A DNA stretch of 64,000 nt from Bradyrhizobium liaoningense (GTDB lineage: Bacteria; Pseudomonadota; Alphaproteobacteria; Rhizobiales; Xanthobacteraceae): NCBI RefSeq assembly GCF_018130785.1, contig NZ_JAFCJT010000001.1, positions 1 through 64,000 of the forward strand, written 5' to 3'. The notes below the pieces were generated by a model. That model did no database searches and was not told where the DNA came from. It worked only from the letters and a program-made list of their open reading frames with translations. Position 1 is the stretch's first letter, and every line of letters begins with the position of its first letter. Shown in pieces: positions 38,935-48,605 of this stretch. The position numbers and the translations under genes were made by a program.

Positions 38935-39320
38935 TAGAGCGAAACCCCAGCCCCAGCGTGTCTGACAGGGTGAGCTTTCCGCCGGTGACTGTTCCCGTCA
39001 GCGTGGCCTTCTGCAGATCGGGCGACTTGCTCGAATCGGCAAGGAAGAGCGCCAGATTGCTGTGGGCCGTATCGATCAAGTAATGCTCAACCGTCACAGG
39101 TCCGTTGCTGAAAGGCAGATTGTCGACAGCGAGCGAGAATGCCTCCGGTACCTCGGTCGACGTGTTGCTGCCGAAGACGCGCGTCGCATCGTAATTGTAC
39201 AGCATGATGTTGGCGGTGGAGCTGCTGCCATCCCATGTCGCGAACGCATTGAGGTGGGAGCCGGATCCGCCGGTCAGAGCAGCCTGCACGCGCTGGCCGG
39301 ACATCTTGTTGTAACGGATG
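38935..39320 (-). pseudogene. Remnant of a glycoside hydrolase-like protein (GH39-like C-terminal part)
   Basis: On the minus strand an open stretch encodes SGQRVQAALTGGSGSHLNAF, ANIMLYNYDATRVFG, and VTVEHYLIDTAHSNLALFL, which resembles the C-terminal beta-sandwich of GH39-type xylosidases. The catalytic barrel is missing upstream and, downstream, the frame runs into sequence antisense to the MFS gene. No usable start. It looks like the leftover of a gene broken by deletion or an insertion. The family name is moderate confidence. Confidence 0.55.
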
Positions 39321-39527
39321 AAGCCCCGGTGTCTGCACGCGACGGCGTGGCCGAACCAAGGCCGAGTGACACCAACGCAAAAGGAAGCCGAGGCAAGGGA
39401 AAGGCGATGCTTGCAAACGCGCAAGCGCATTGCATGGATTGATCCCACCCGCTGGAATTGCAGATGATGAATCCACCAGCTCAAGATGTTATCGATTTGA
39501 ATGTTATGTTAGTGCGAGAGTGACACG

Positions 39528-40220
39528 TCAGCCCGGGTCCGGCTGCCCGCCCCGAAACCCCGTCGCCAGCACGTAGCGTTCCGACGAATCCTGCCGGCTC
39601 GCAGCGGGCTTCACATGCCGCACGGTCGCGAAATCGCGCTTGAGCTGGGCGAGCAGGTCGGCGTCGGCGCCGCTCTGGAACGTCTTTGCCAGGAACGCGC
39701 CGCCGGGCTTGAGTACGTCGCAGGCAAACGCGGCCGCCGTCTCGACCAGGCCGACGATGCGAAGCTGGTCGGTCTTGCGATGGCCGGTGGTGTTGGCGGC
39801 CATGTCGGACATCACGATATCGGCGCCACCGCCCAGCATCGCGGTGAGTTTTTCCGGCGCGTCATTGGCCATGAAGTCGAGCTGGGCAAATTCGACGCCC
39901 GGAATCTCGGGCATCTCCAGCAGGTCGATGGCGACGACCTTGCCCTTGCCTTCCGTGGAGCCGACGCGCTTGGCGGCGATCTGGCTCCAGCCGCCCGGCG
40001 CGGCGCCGAGGTCGACCACGGCCATGCCTGATTTCAGCAGCCGGAACTTGTCGTCGATCTCCAGCAGCTTGAACGCCGCGCGCGAGCGATAGCCCGCCGC
40101 CTTGGCCTTCGCCACATAGGGATCGTTGAGCTGCCGCTCCAGCCAAAGCTTCGACGACAATTTGCGCTTGCCGCCGGTCTTGACCTGGACGTGCAAGCGG
40201 CCGGTGGTGTCCTTGGCCAT
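39528..40220 (-). CDS. rlmE: 23S rRNA (uridine 2'-O) methyltransferase RlmE (FtsJ)
   Basis: 230 aa from the ATG at 40220. RlmE methylates U2552 of 23S rRNA. SAM motif [15 protein letters not shown], the K-D-K-E tetrad region ([31 protein letters not shown]) and C-terminal [19 protein letters not shown] are typical. The basic N-terminal extension (about 20 residues) is common in alphaproteobacteria. It starts one base after the stop of the upstream Ppx/GppA gene, forming a conserved two-gene operon. Confidence 0.95.
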   Translation of the reverse strand: MAKDTTGRLHVQVKTGGKRKLSSKLWLERQLNDPYVAKAKAAGYRSRAAFKLLEIDDKFRLLKSGMAVVDLGAAPGGWSQIAAKRVGSTEGKGKVVAIDLLEMPEIPGVEFAQLDFMANDAPEKLTAMLGGGADIVMSDMAANTTGHRKTDQLRIVGLVETAAAFACDVLKPGGAFLAKTFQSGADADLLAQLKRDFATVRHVKPAASRQDSSERYVLATGFRGGQPDPG

Positions 40221-40221
40221 C

Positions 40222-41295
40222 TCACCAGCTCCTGAGCGCGCCGTCCTCACGCATCATCTCGACCAGCATGCCTTCGCGCAGGCCCCGGTCGGCGACGCGC
40301 AGGCGCGGCAGCGGAAAGGCGCGGCGGATCGCATCGAGGATGGCGCAGCCAGCCAGCACGAGATCGGCGCGCTCGACGCTGATGCAACTGTTGCCGGCGC
40401 GCGCCTCGTAGCTCATGCCGAGCAGCTTGTTGATGGTCGCGGTGATGTCGGAATCGTTCATCCAGATGCTGTCGATGCGGCGGCGGTCGTAGCGCGCGAG
40501 GTTGAGATGAATGCCGGCAAGCGTCGTCACCGTGCCTGACGTGCCGAGCAGATGCATATCAGTGAGATCTCCGCCGTGCGCTTCCGCGAACGGCGCGACG
40601 TGGTTGGCGACCTCCTGCTCCATCGCGGCATAGATCTCCGGCGTCACGTCGCGACCGCCGAATTGCTCGGCCAGCGTCACCACGCCCAGCGGGATCGACA
40701 TCCAGGCTTTTATGCGTGGCTCCGGACTCGTGGGGTCGCGCTCGATCCGCACCAGCTCGGTCGAGCCGCCGCCGATGTCGAACAGGATCGCCCCCCTGCC
40801 CCTTGGGTCGACCAGCGGCGAGCAGCCGAGCACGGCGAGCGAGGCCTCGGTCTCGCGGTCGATCACCTCGAGCTCGATGCCGGTCTCGGCCGCGACGCGG
40901 CTGCGGAACCCCTCGGCGTTCGAGGCCGCGCGGCAGGCTTCGGTCGCGATCAGCCGTAGCCGGCGCGCTTTCCGCAAATTGATCTTGTCGCGGCAGATGC
41001 TGAGCGCGGCGATGGCGCGGTCGATCGCGGCCTCGCTGATGCAGCCGGTCGCCGAGACGCCCTCGCCGAGCCGGATGATACGCGAGAAGGAATCGACCAC
41101 GCGAAAGCCGTCGTGGGTCGGACAAGCGATCAGCAGCCTGCAATTGTTGGTGCCGAGGTCCAGCGCCGCGTAGACGCCGGTTCCCGGCGCCTGCACGGGG
41201 ACGGCCGGTTCGGTGGCAAACGCCACCGCCGCCATCGACCCCTCCAGCTCACCGTGCGGCACATGGCCGTCGCGGAGCCGCGTGTGGTCATTCAT
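40222..41295 (-). CDS. Ppx/GppA-family exopolyphosphatase/phosphatase
   Basis: 357 aa. The actin-like ATPase fold of the Ppx/GppA family is shown by [16 protein letters not shown] (phosphate 1), [27 protein letters not shown] (phosphate 2) and [13 protein letters not shown]. Only the two-domain short form is present; the C-terminal HD-type domains of E. coli Ppx are missing, as in many alphaproteobacteria. Substrate (polyphosphate or pppGpp) cannot be told. It is immediately upstream of rlmE. Confidence 0.92.
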   Translation of the reverse strand: MNDHTRLRDGHVPHGELEGSMAAVAFATEPAVPVQAPGTGVYAALDLGTNNCRLLIACPTHDGFRVVDSFSRIIRLGEGVSATGCISEAAIDRAIAALSICRDKINLRKARRLRLIATEACRAASNAEGFRSRVAAETGIELEVIDRETEASLAVLGCSPLVDPRGRGAILFDIGGGSTELVRIERDPTSPEPRIKAWMSIPLGVVTLAEQFGGRDVTPEIYAAMEQEVANHVAPFAEAHGGDLTDMHLLGTSGTVTTLAGIHLNLARYDRRRIDSIWMNDSDITATINKLLGMSYEARAGNSCISVERADLVLAGCAILDAIRRAFPLPRLRVADRGLREGMLVEMMREDGALRSW

Positions 41296-41505
41296 ACAAA
41301 CTGTCTTTCCACGACCCTATGGGGCCGATCCGGAATTGATTTTTCGCCTGAAACATTAGCAGCGCGGCAGGCCTGCGCAACAACGCATCACATGGGACCA
41401 TGCCCATTCGTGCGTTGTCGTGAACGGGGTGGTGGGTTATCTGAACAGGGTCCGGTCCCCCGCTGCCGCGAAAATGCGCAAATGCCGGCTTTTCAGGTCA
41501 GTTCC

Positions 41506-43878
41506 ATGCAAGAACACACCCAATCCTCGACGCTCGAAAACGCTATTGCACTGCAAAAATACGGTGTCGGGCAGCCGGTCCGCCGCAAGGAAGACGACAC
41601 GCTGGTGCGCGGCAAGGGCCGCTACACCGACGATTTCAACCTGCCCGGCCAAGCCCATGCCGTGATCGTCCGCTCCCCCCATGCCCACGGACTCATCCGC
41701 GGCATCGGCACCGACGCCGCCAGGGCGATGCCGGGCGTGCTGGGAGTGTGGACCGGCAAGGACCTCGACGCCGCCGGCTATGGCCCGTTCACCTGCGGCC
41801 TGCCGCTGAAGAGCCGCGACGGCTCGCCCCTGCTCCAGACCAACCGACAGCCGCTGGCAACCGACAAGGTCCGCTTCGTCGGCGATCCCGTCGCCTTCGT
41901 GGTCGCGGACACGCTGGCACAGGCGCGCGACGCGGCCGAAGCCGTCGAGCTCGATATCGAGCCGCTGCCGGCGGTGACCGATCCCGAGGACGCTGCCAGG
42001 CCCGGCGCGCCGCTTCTCTACGACCACATCCCCAACAACGTCGCGCTCGACTACCATTATGGCGACATGGACAAGGTCAACGCGGCCTTCGCCAGCGCCG
42101 CCCACGTCACCAAGGTCGACATCGAGAACACCCGCGTCGCCGTGGTCTCGATGGAGCCGCGCGTGGGGCTCGCCTCCTACGACAAGAAGACCGAGCGCTA
42201 CACCATCCAGATTCCGACGCAGGGCGTTGCGGGCAACCGCGCCAACCTCGCCAAGAACCTGAAAGTGCCGAACGAGAAGGTGCGTATCCTCACCGCCAAT
42301 GTCGGCGGCTCCTTCGGCATGAAGAACGTCAACTACCCCGAATACATGTGCATCCTGTACGCGGCCAAGGAATTGGGAAAGCCGGTGAAGTGGCTCGACG
42401 AGCGCTCGACCAGCTTCCTCTCCGATAGCCATGGCCGTGCGCAGAAGATTCATGCCGAGCTGGCGCTCGATGCGGAGGGGAACTTCCTCGCGGCAAAGCT
42501 GTCCGGTTACGGCAATCTCGGCGCCTACATCACCGGCGTCGCGCCGGGACCGCTCTCGCTCAACACCGGCAAGAACTTTTCGAGCGTCTACCGCACGCCG
42601 CTGATGGGCATCGACATCAAGACGGTGCTGACCAACACCACGCTGATGGGCGCCTACCGCGGCGCCGGCCGGCCCGAGGCGAACTACTACATGGAGCGGC
42701 TGATCGACCGCGCCGCCGACGAGATGGGCATCAACCGGCTGACCTTGCGCAAGCGCAACTTCATCAAGCCGAACCAGATGCCGTTCCCGGCCTCCTCCGG
42801 CGTCACCTATGACAGCGGCGACTTCCAGGCCGTGTTCAACAAGGCGCTCGAAATCTCCGACCACGAGAATTTCGCCAAGCGCAAGAAGGACAGCAAGAAG
42901 GCCGGCAAGCTGCGCGGCATCGCGGTCGGCTCCTATCTCGAGGTCACCGCGCCGCCGAGCCCCGAGCTCGGTAAGATCGTGTTCGATGCCGACGGCAGCG
43001 TGCAGCTGATCACCGGCACGCTCGATTACGGCCAGGGCCATGCCACCCCGTTCGCGCAGGTGCTGTGCGAGCAGCTCGGCGTCCCCTTCGACAGCGTCAA
43101 GCTGGTGCAGGGCGACAGCGACATCGTCCACACCGGCAACGGCACCGGCGGTTCGCGCTCGATCACCGCGAGCGGCATGGCGATCGTGGGCGCCGCCAAG
43201 CTCGTGATCGAGAAGGGCAAGCGCGCTGCCGCGCACATGCTGGAGGCCTCCGAGGCCGACATCGAGTTCGCCGACGGCAGCTTCACCATTGCCGGCACCG
43301 ATCGTAGCATCGACATCATGGAGCTCGCCAGGAAGCTGCATGACGGCAAGGTGCCGGACGGCGTGCCTGACAGCCTCGACGTCGACCATACGAGCGAACC
43401 GGTGCCTTCGGCGTTCCCGAACGGCTGCCACGTCGCCGAGGTCGAGATCGACCCTGATACCGGTGTGGTGCAGATCGTGCGCTACAGCGCCGTCAACGAT
43501 TTCGGCACGGTGATCAACCCGCTGCTGGTCGCGGGCCAGCTTCACGGCGGCGTCGTCCAGGGCATCGGCCAGGCGCTGATGGAGCATGTCCGCTACGACG
43601 AGAGCGGCCAGCCAGTCACGGGCTCGCTGATGGACTACGCGCTGCCGCGCGCGGAGGACGTTCCGAACATGACGGTCGGCGATCATCCGGTGCCGGCCAC
43701 GACCAATCCGCTTGGCAGCAAGGGCTGCGGCGAAGCCGGCTGCGCCGGCAGCCTGTCGACGGTGGTGAACGCGGTGGTCGATGCCCTCTCCGACTACGGC
43801 ATCAAGCACATCGACATGCCGCTGACCCCGGAGCGGGTGTGGCGCGCGATCCAGGATGCCAAGGGGAACGCGGCGTAG
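41506..43878 (+). CDS. Molybdopterin-binding large subunit, xanthine dehydrogenase/CO dehydrogenase family
   Basis: 790 aa from the ATG at 41506. The N-terminal a/b hammerhead (VGQPVRRKEDDTLVRGKGRYTDD) and the molybdenum-cofactor domains are complete: GGSFGMKN, the active-site loop GAYRGAGRPEA (form II CoxL type, not the AYRCSFR loop of true CO dehydrogenase), and GCGEAGCAGSL with the catalytic Glu. Such enzymes hydroxylate aldehydes or aromatic heterocycles. The FAD and 2Fe-2S subunit genes that normally accompany it are not adjacent, so it must use subunits encoded elsewhere. Substrate unknown. Confidence 0.9.
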   Translation: MQEHTQSSTLENAIALQKYGVGQPVRRKEDDTLVRGKGRYTDDFNLPGQAHAVIVRSPHAHGLIRGIGTDAARAMPGVLGVWTGKDLDAAGYGPFTCGLPLKSRDGSPLLQTNRQPLATDKVRFVGDPVAFVVADTLAQARDAAEAVELDIEPLPAVTDPEDAARPGAPLLYDHIPNNVALDYHYGDMDKVNAAFASAAHVTKVDIENTRVAVVSMEPRVGLASYDKKTERYTIQIPTQGVAGNRANLAKNLKVPNEKVRILTANVGGSFGMKNVNYPEYMCILYAAKELGKPVKWLDERSTSFLSDSHGRAQKIHAELALDAEGNFLAAKLSGYGNLGAYITGVAPGPLSLNTGKNFSSVYRTPLMGIDIKTVLTNTTLMGAYRGAGRPEANYYMERLIDRAADEMGINRLTLRKRNFIKPNQMPFPASSGVTYDSGDFQAVFNKALEISDHENFAKRKKDSKKAGKLRGIAVGSYLEVTAPPSPELGKIVFDADGSVQLITGTLDYGQGHATPFAQVLCEQLGVPFDSVKLVQGDSDIVHTGNGTGGSRSITASGMAIVGAAKLVIEKGKRAAAHMLEASEADIEFADGSFTIAGTDRSIDIMELARKLHDGKVPDGVPDSLDVDHTSEPVPSAFPNGCHVAEVEIDPDTGVVQIVRYSAVNDFGTVINPLLVAGQLHGGVVQGIGQALMEHVRYDESGQPVTGSLMDYALPRAEDVPNMTVGDHPVPATTNPLGSKGCGEAGCAGSLSTVVNAVVDALSDYGIKHIDMPLTPERVWRAIQDAKGNAA

Positions 43879-43933
43879 GACGAGTTCCGCGATCGTGACA
43901 ACGCCGGGGGATCGACCGGCATTCCGAAAGAGA

Positions 43934-45376
43934 TCACTTGATCGCCGTTTCGGCGGCGATCAACTCCTTTCCCTCCGTCGTCGTGATCGTTAGCCGTATC
44001 TTTTCCCCGCTGCGGCCGTCGGCAATCGCTGCCGAAATACGATTTCCGTTGTTCGGATCAGCGCTCACGACCCCGCTGAACAGGGCCGTGTCACCCTGTT
44101 TCAACGTGACAAGCAGCGGGATGGCCGGTTCGACGCTGAAGAACTCGAGAACGGCGCGAGACGCCTCGGCCGAGAAATTGATCAGGATTTTCTCGTTCGC
44201 GTGCGTCACGTTGCTCATGCCGACGGTTGGGCTGTAGGTTTCCGGAATCGACACCTCACTGCGTGCGGGAAAGTCTGCGCCGTGGAAAAACTGGTCTGAC
44301 ACGCCCGCCCATAATTCGACATACGGCCGCCACTCGTTCGGATCCTTCCGGGCATCGGTTTCGCCGGTGAACGACGGAAACCCCCACGTCCACATTTTCA
44401 AGCCCCGCGTGAGGGTATTGTCCGCAATGCGAATAATTCCTTCTGCATTGTCATGGTTGATGACGCCCCAGAAATTCCCGCCCTGCATATCTGGCGCAGC
44501 ATAGGCGATGCCCATCGTTGGCCAGTTCTTGAAGTAACGCAGGTTTTCGAAGCGCCACCTGCCGATACCCGCGCTCTCGTCGCCGTCTGCCAGACTGGTC
44601 GACCAGGCAGGCGTCGTGAAAGTTCGGATCGGCGCGATGATTTCGGCGCCGCCCGTCGCCCTGGGATTTTTCGGCTCCGATCCCGGAGCGAGCGTCGTGC
44701 ACGTCCAGTACTCGTATTGGATAGCCTCGTCGCTCGGATTCTTCAGCACCACGCGCGCATCGAGTGCGGCACGATCGGCCTTTAGCGTGACGTAGTAGTT
44801 CGCCTCAATGCCGGTCGCGCCCCTGAACTTGCTCGGCCGCGCGGAATAGTCGAAGTCATCCCGGAACGACATCACGACCGTGACTTCGTCGGCGCCCTCC
44901 TTCACCACCCGGAAAGCCCACGGCTTCAGCCACGTCTTGCCGTGCTCGGCATCCGGGAACGTGGGAAAAATTCCGCCGTACACCATCAGCCAGTCGTAGT
45001 AGAAATTTCCGGCCTTCATGCCGTAGGGCACTCCGACTTCCGTTCGATAAAGCTGCTCGTGGCCGGTCGGCTTGTAGACCATGGAAAGAATACGCCCTCC
45101 GAATTCGGGCACGAGCGTTACCTTCAGATATCGATTCTCAAGCACGTAGGATTTGAAAGTGCGTTCGACGATCACGCTCTTGTCGAGCGCCCCGCTGACA
45201 AAGCCATTCTCCGCATCGACGGCGAACTTGACGGTGCTCCACGTCGCCGTCTGCTCGCTGAGCGACACGCTATCGGACACCGGTGCGGCGGCATGCACGA
45301 CGCAGAGCGCAGGGAGCGCCAAAAGAAGGGCTATGGCAAAACAAACGAGGGCACGCAAGGAGACCTCAACTGGCAT
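43934..45376 (-). CDS. Secreted DUF5107-like protein
   Basis: 480 aa. A signal peptide is clear (basic start, then LVCFAIALLLALPALCVVHA, cleavage near AAA). The mature part shows LVPEFGGRILSMVYKPTGHE and YGGIFPTFPDAEHGKT, the galactose-mutarotase-like beta-sandwich of DUF5107, so a carbohydrate-binding or carbohydrate-active periplasmic role is likely. The C-terminal 110 residues are a separate beta domain. The ATG follows directly on the stop of the hotdog-protein gene with no gap. Codon use seems less GC-rich than the neighbours, hinting at acquisition. Confidence 0.65.
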   Translation of the reverse strand: MPVEVSLRALVCFAIALLLALPALCVVHAAAPVSDSVSLSEQTATWSTVKFAVDAENGFVSGALDKSVIVERTFKSYVLENRYLKVTLVPEFGGRILSMVYKPTGHEQLYRTEVGVPYGMKAGNFYYDWLMVYGGIFPTFPDAEHGKTWLKPWAFRVVKEGADEVTVVMSFRDDFDYSARPSKFRGATGIEANYYVTLKADRAALDARVVLKNPSDEAIQYEYWTCTTLAPGSEPKNPRATGGAEIIAPIRTFTTPAWSTSLADGDESAGIGRWRFENLRYFKNWPTMGIAYAAPDMQGGNFWGVINHDNAEGIIRIADNTLTRGLKMWTWGFPSFTGETDARKDPNEWRPYVELWAGVSDQFFHGADFPARSEVSIPETYSPTVGMSNVTHANEKILINFSAEASRAVLEFFSVEPAIPLLVTLKQGDTALFSGVVSADPNNGNRISAAIADGRSGEKIRLTITTTEGKELIAAETAIK

Positions 45377-46177
45377 TCAGGCCGCCGCCTGCTCGCGCGG
45401 CTGGTAGATCGCGGTGTGCTGGCAATGCGCCAGCGGCGTCGTGCCGTTGGCGACGACGAGTGCGTCGAGCTCGACGAAGCGGTGGCCTTTCTTCTCGTAG
45501 TTCGCGATTACCTTGGCCCGCGCGGTGATCTCGTCGCCGGCGCGTGCGGCCGACAGCAGCTGCATGCGGCTGCCGACATGGATCCACGGGCCCAGAATGG
45601 TGTTGTCGACCAGCACGCGGTTCATGACACGCTGGATCAGGCCGGGATGGCCGAGCCCCTCGCGCGCAAAAATCGGATCGGTTTCCCTGACGTCGGCGAG
45701 ATAATCGGTCGCGTCCTGCCCGGCCCATCGGCGCGGAATCGTGCCCAGCCATTTACCGGTCTCGAAGGTCGCCGGACCGACCGGCTTGCGCTCGGCCACG
45801 GCGGGGACCGCGACATAGCCGCCCAGCGAGACCGTAGGCACAGCCGCCGGCAACGACGCCGTTCCGGTCGCGCAGAGCTCGGTGCGGCTGAAGACCTCGA
45901 TCGTGAGCAGGCCATTGTGCTCGGTCGCATCGACATCGGCGGTCTCGCCGTCATAGACCGGCTTGATGAAGCGGGCCTCGACCAGCCCGCGCGACAGGAA
46001 ATCGCGGCCCCAGCGAGCTACCGGCACGTGCATCATGTAGGCGAAGACGTCGACGCCGGGCACCAGCCCGCCGGAAAAGCCGAAGCGGCGCGCCACCGTG
46101 TCGTCATGCATCTTGTTTTCGGACTGTTTGGCGGTGTTGTAGGCCTCGACGCGGTAGGTTTCGAGCCGGTTCGGCAT
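45377..46177 (-). CDS. Hotdog-fold (MaoC-like) protein
   Basis: 266 aa, start with an AGGGAAGG ribosome site. The segment ARRFGFSGGLVPGVDVFAYMM resembles the hydratase motif of MaoC-like hotdog proteins, and the second half (GSRMQLLSAARAGDEITARAKVI) looks like a second hotdog domain, giving a double-hotdog layout. Probably acts on an acyl-CoA thioester; the reaction is not known. The stop codon abuts the start codon of the DUF5107 gene. Confidence 0.7.
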   Translation of the reverse strand: MPNRLETYRVEAYNTAKQSENKMHDDTVARRFGFSGGLVPGVDVFAYMMHVPVARWGRDFLSRGLVEARFIKPVYDGETADVDATEHNGLLTIEVFSRTELCATGTASLPAAVPTVSLGGYVAVPAVAERKPVGPATFETGKWLGTIPRRWAGQDATDYLADVRETDPIFAREGLGHPGLIQRVMNRVLVDNTILGPWIHVGSRMQLLSAARAGDEITARAKVIANYEKKGHRFVELDALVVANGTTPLAHCQHTAIYQPREQAAA

Positions 46178-46284
46178 GGCGGGCCTTCCCTGAATTCTTG
46201 TTGTTTCAGGGTTGATCGTAGGCCCCCGGGAACACCGGTCAATCCCCTCGCCTTTGCGGCCCGAATGGGGTAACCACGCGGCGA

Positions 46285-46788
46285 ATGACCGACACCCCCA
46301 CCCGCATCTATGTCGACGCCGACGCCTGTCCGGTGAAGGACGAGATCTACCGCGTCGCGCTCCGGCACGGCGTGCCCGTGAGCGTGGTTGCCGGCAATTT
46401 TATTCGCGTGCCCCAAGATCCGCTCATTGAGCGGATTGCAGCGGGCGCCGGCATGGATGCCGCCGACGACTGGATCGCGGAGCGGGCCAAGCCGGGTGAC
46501 GTCGTCGTGACATCAGACATTCCGCTGGCGAGCCGTTGCGTGAAAGCGGGCGCCGACGTGATCGCACCGAACGGCAAGCCGTTCACGGAAGAGTCGATCG
46601 GGATGACGCTGGCGGTGCGCAACCTGATGACGGATCTGCGTTCGGCCGGCGAGGTCACCGGCGGCCCACGTTCGTTCGCGCCGCGCGACCGCTCCGCGTT
46701 CCTCTCTGCGCTCGACCAGACGCTGCGCCGGATCGAGCGCCGCCGTGCCGACCAGGCCGCGACGAGCCAGAATTTGAATCAAGGCTAG
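46285..46788 (+). CDS. YaiI/YqxD family (DUF188) protein
   Basis: 167 aa. The family signature [17 protein letters not shown] is at the N terminus, followed by [22 protein letters not shown] and [13 protein letters not shown]. It is a PIN-like fold with conserved acidic residues; the function is unknown. It is followed two bases later by the ABC-F gene, so the two share a transcript. Confidence 0.93.
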   Translation: MTDTPTRIYVDADACPVKDEIYRVALRHGVPVSVVAGNFIRVPQDPLIERIAAGAGMDAADDWIAERAKPGDVVVTSDIPLASRCVKAGADVIAPNGKPFTEESIGMTLAVRNLMTDLRSAGEVTGGPRSFAPRDRSAFLSALDQTLRRIERRRADQAATSQNLNQG

Positions 46789-46790
46789 TC

Positions 46791-48602
46791 ATGGCGCCGC
46801 CCCTGATCCAACTCAAAGACATCAAGCTCACCTTTGGCGGCACGCCGCTGCTGTCGGGCGTCGAGCTCAACGTCGCGCCGGGCGAGCGCGTCTGCCTGAT
46901 CGGCCGCAACGGCTCGGGCAAGTCGACGCTGCTGAAGATCGCAGCCGGCCTCGTCGAGCCCGACGGTGGCACGCGCTTCGTCCAGCCTGGCGCGACCGTT
47001 CGCTATCTGCCGCAGGAGCCGGATTTCGGCGACCACAGGACCACGCTCGCCTATGTCGAGGCGGGCCTCGCGCCCGGCGACGATCCGTACCAGGCGCGCT
47101 ACCTCGTGGAGCAGCTCGGGCTCACCGGCAACGAGAACCCGGCCAACGTCTCCGGCGGCGAGGCCCGCCGTGCCGCGCTGGCACGCGTGCTGGCGCCCTC
47201 GCCCGACATCTTGCTGCTGGACGAGCCGACCAACCATCTGGATCTCTCCACGATCGAATGGCTGGAAAAGGAGCTCGACAGCCGCCGCAGCGCGCTGGTG
47301 CTGATCAGCCATGACCGCCGCTTCCTCACCAATCTCTCGCGCTCCACGGCGTGGCTTGACCGCGGCAAGATCAAGCAGATCGACCGCGGCTTCGCCTCGT
47401 TCGAGAGCTGGCGCGACGAGGTGCTCGCGGAAGAAGAGCGCGACCAGCACAAGCTCGACCGCAAGATCGTCGACGAGGAGCACTGGCTGCGCCATGGCGT
47501 CTCCGGCCGCCGCAAGCGCAACGTCAAGCGGCTCGGCAATCTGCACGCACTGCGCGACCAGCGGCGCAATTATCGCGGCACCGCCGGCAGCGCCAATCTC
47601 GCGGCCGCTGAAGCGGAGCAGTCCGGCAAGCTGGTGATCGAGGCCAAAGGCGTCACCAAGGCCTTTGGCGACCGCGTGATCGTCGACAGTTTCTCGACCC
47701 GCATCCAGCGCGGCGACCGGCTCGGCATCGTCGGGCCGAACGGCGCCGGCAAGACCACGCTGGTCAACCTGCTCACCGGCGGTGCGGAGCCTGATGCCGG
47801 CACGATACGGCTCGGGGCCAATCTGGAAATGGCCACCCTCGACCAACACCGCGAGAGCCTCGATCCCAAATCGACGCTGGCCGAGGCGCTGACCGGCGGC
47901 CGCGGCGACCAGATCATGGTTGGCGGCAAGCCGAAGCATGTCGTCGGCTACATGAAAGACTTTCTGTTCGCGCAGGAGCAGCGCGGCACACCGCTCGAGG
48001 TGCTCTCCGGCGGCGAGCGCGGCCGGCTGATGCTGGCCCGCGCGCTGGCGAAGCCCTCGAACCTGCTGGTGCTGGACGAGCCGACCAACGATCTCGACCT
48101 CGATACACTCGACGTGCTCGAAGACATGCTCGGCGACTACGAGGGCACTGTCATCCTGATCAGCCATGACCGCGACTTCCTCGACCGCGTCGTCACGTCA
48201 GTGATCGCACCCGAGGGCAACGGCAAGTGGACCGAATATGCCGGCGGCTACAGCGACATGCTGGCGCAGCGCGGTGCTGACCTCAAGCGCGAGACGACGA
48301 AGGCCCAACCCCCCGCGGAGAAGAAAGAGGATCGGCCAGCTGCTCCCGCTGCCGCAACGAGGCGGCGGCTGAGCTTCAACGAGAAGCATGCGCTGGAAAC
48401 GCTGCCGAAGAAGATGGAAGCGTTGCAGACCGACATTGCCAAGCTGCAACGCGTGCTCGACGATCCCAACCTCTACGCGAAGGATCGCAAGAAATTCGAC
48501 GACACCTCAGCAGCCATCGCCAAGGCGCATGAGGAATTGTCCGCCGCTGAAGAGCGCTGGCTTGAACTGGAAATGCTCCGCGAAGAAATTGAACAGGCAT
48601 AA
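46791..48602 (+). CDS. ABC-F family ATPase (Uup-like)
   Basis: 603 aa from the ATG at 46791. Two ABC domains are visible: Walker A GRNGSGKST with signature NVSGGEARR and LLLDEPTNHLD, then GPNGAGKTT with signature VLSGGERGR and VLDEPTNDLD. A long charged linker lies between them and a C-terminal coiled coil (about 535-603) follows, as in Uup. No membrane segments. ABC-F proteins act on the ribosome or, for Uup, also on branched DNA. Starts 2 bases after the DUF188 gene and ends 3 bases before the next. Confidence 0.93.
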   Translation: MAPPLIQLKDIKLTFGGTPLLSGVELNVAPGERVCLIGRNGSGKSTLLKIAAGLVEPDGGTRFVQPGATVRYLPQEPDFGDHRTTLAYVEAGLAPGDDPYQARYLVEQLGLTGNENPANVSGGEARRAALARVLAPSPDILLLDEPTNHLDLSTIEWLEKELDSRRSALVLISHDRRFLTNLSRSTAWLDRGKIKQIDRGFASFESWRDEVLAEEERDQHKLDRKIVDEEHWLRHGVSGRRKRNVKRLGNLHALRDQRRNYRGTAGSANLAAAEAEQSGKLVIEAKGVTKAFGDRVIVDSFSTRIQRGDRLGIVGPNGAGKTTLVNLLTGGAEPDAGTIRLGANLEMATLDQHRESLDPKSTLAEALTGGRGDQIMVGGKPKHVVGYMKDFLFAQEQRGTPLEVLSGGERGRLMLARALAKPSNLLVLDEPTNDLDLDTLDVLEDMLGDYEGTVILISHDRDFLDRVVTSVIAPEGNGKWTEYAGGYSDMLAQRGADLKRETTKAQPPAEKKEDRPAAPAAATRRRLSFNEKHALETLPKKMEALQTDIAKLQRVLDDPNLYAKDRKKFDDTSAAIAKAHEELSAAEERWLELEMLREEIEQA

Positions 48603-48605
48603 CCT

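Noticed and set aside
41437..43809. 790-aa open frame antisense to the molybdopterin enzyme
   Set aside because: It is a high-GC mirror of the real gene; low-complexity Arg/Ala/Gly/His content and no family motif.
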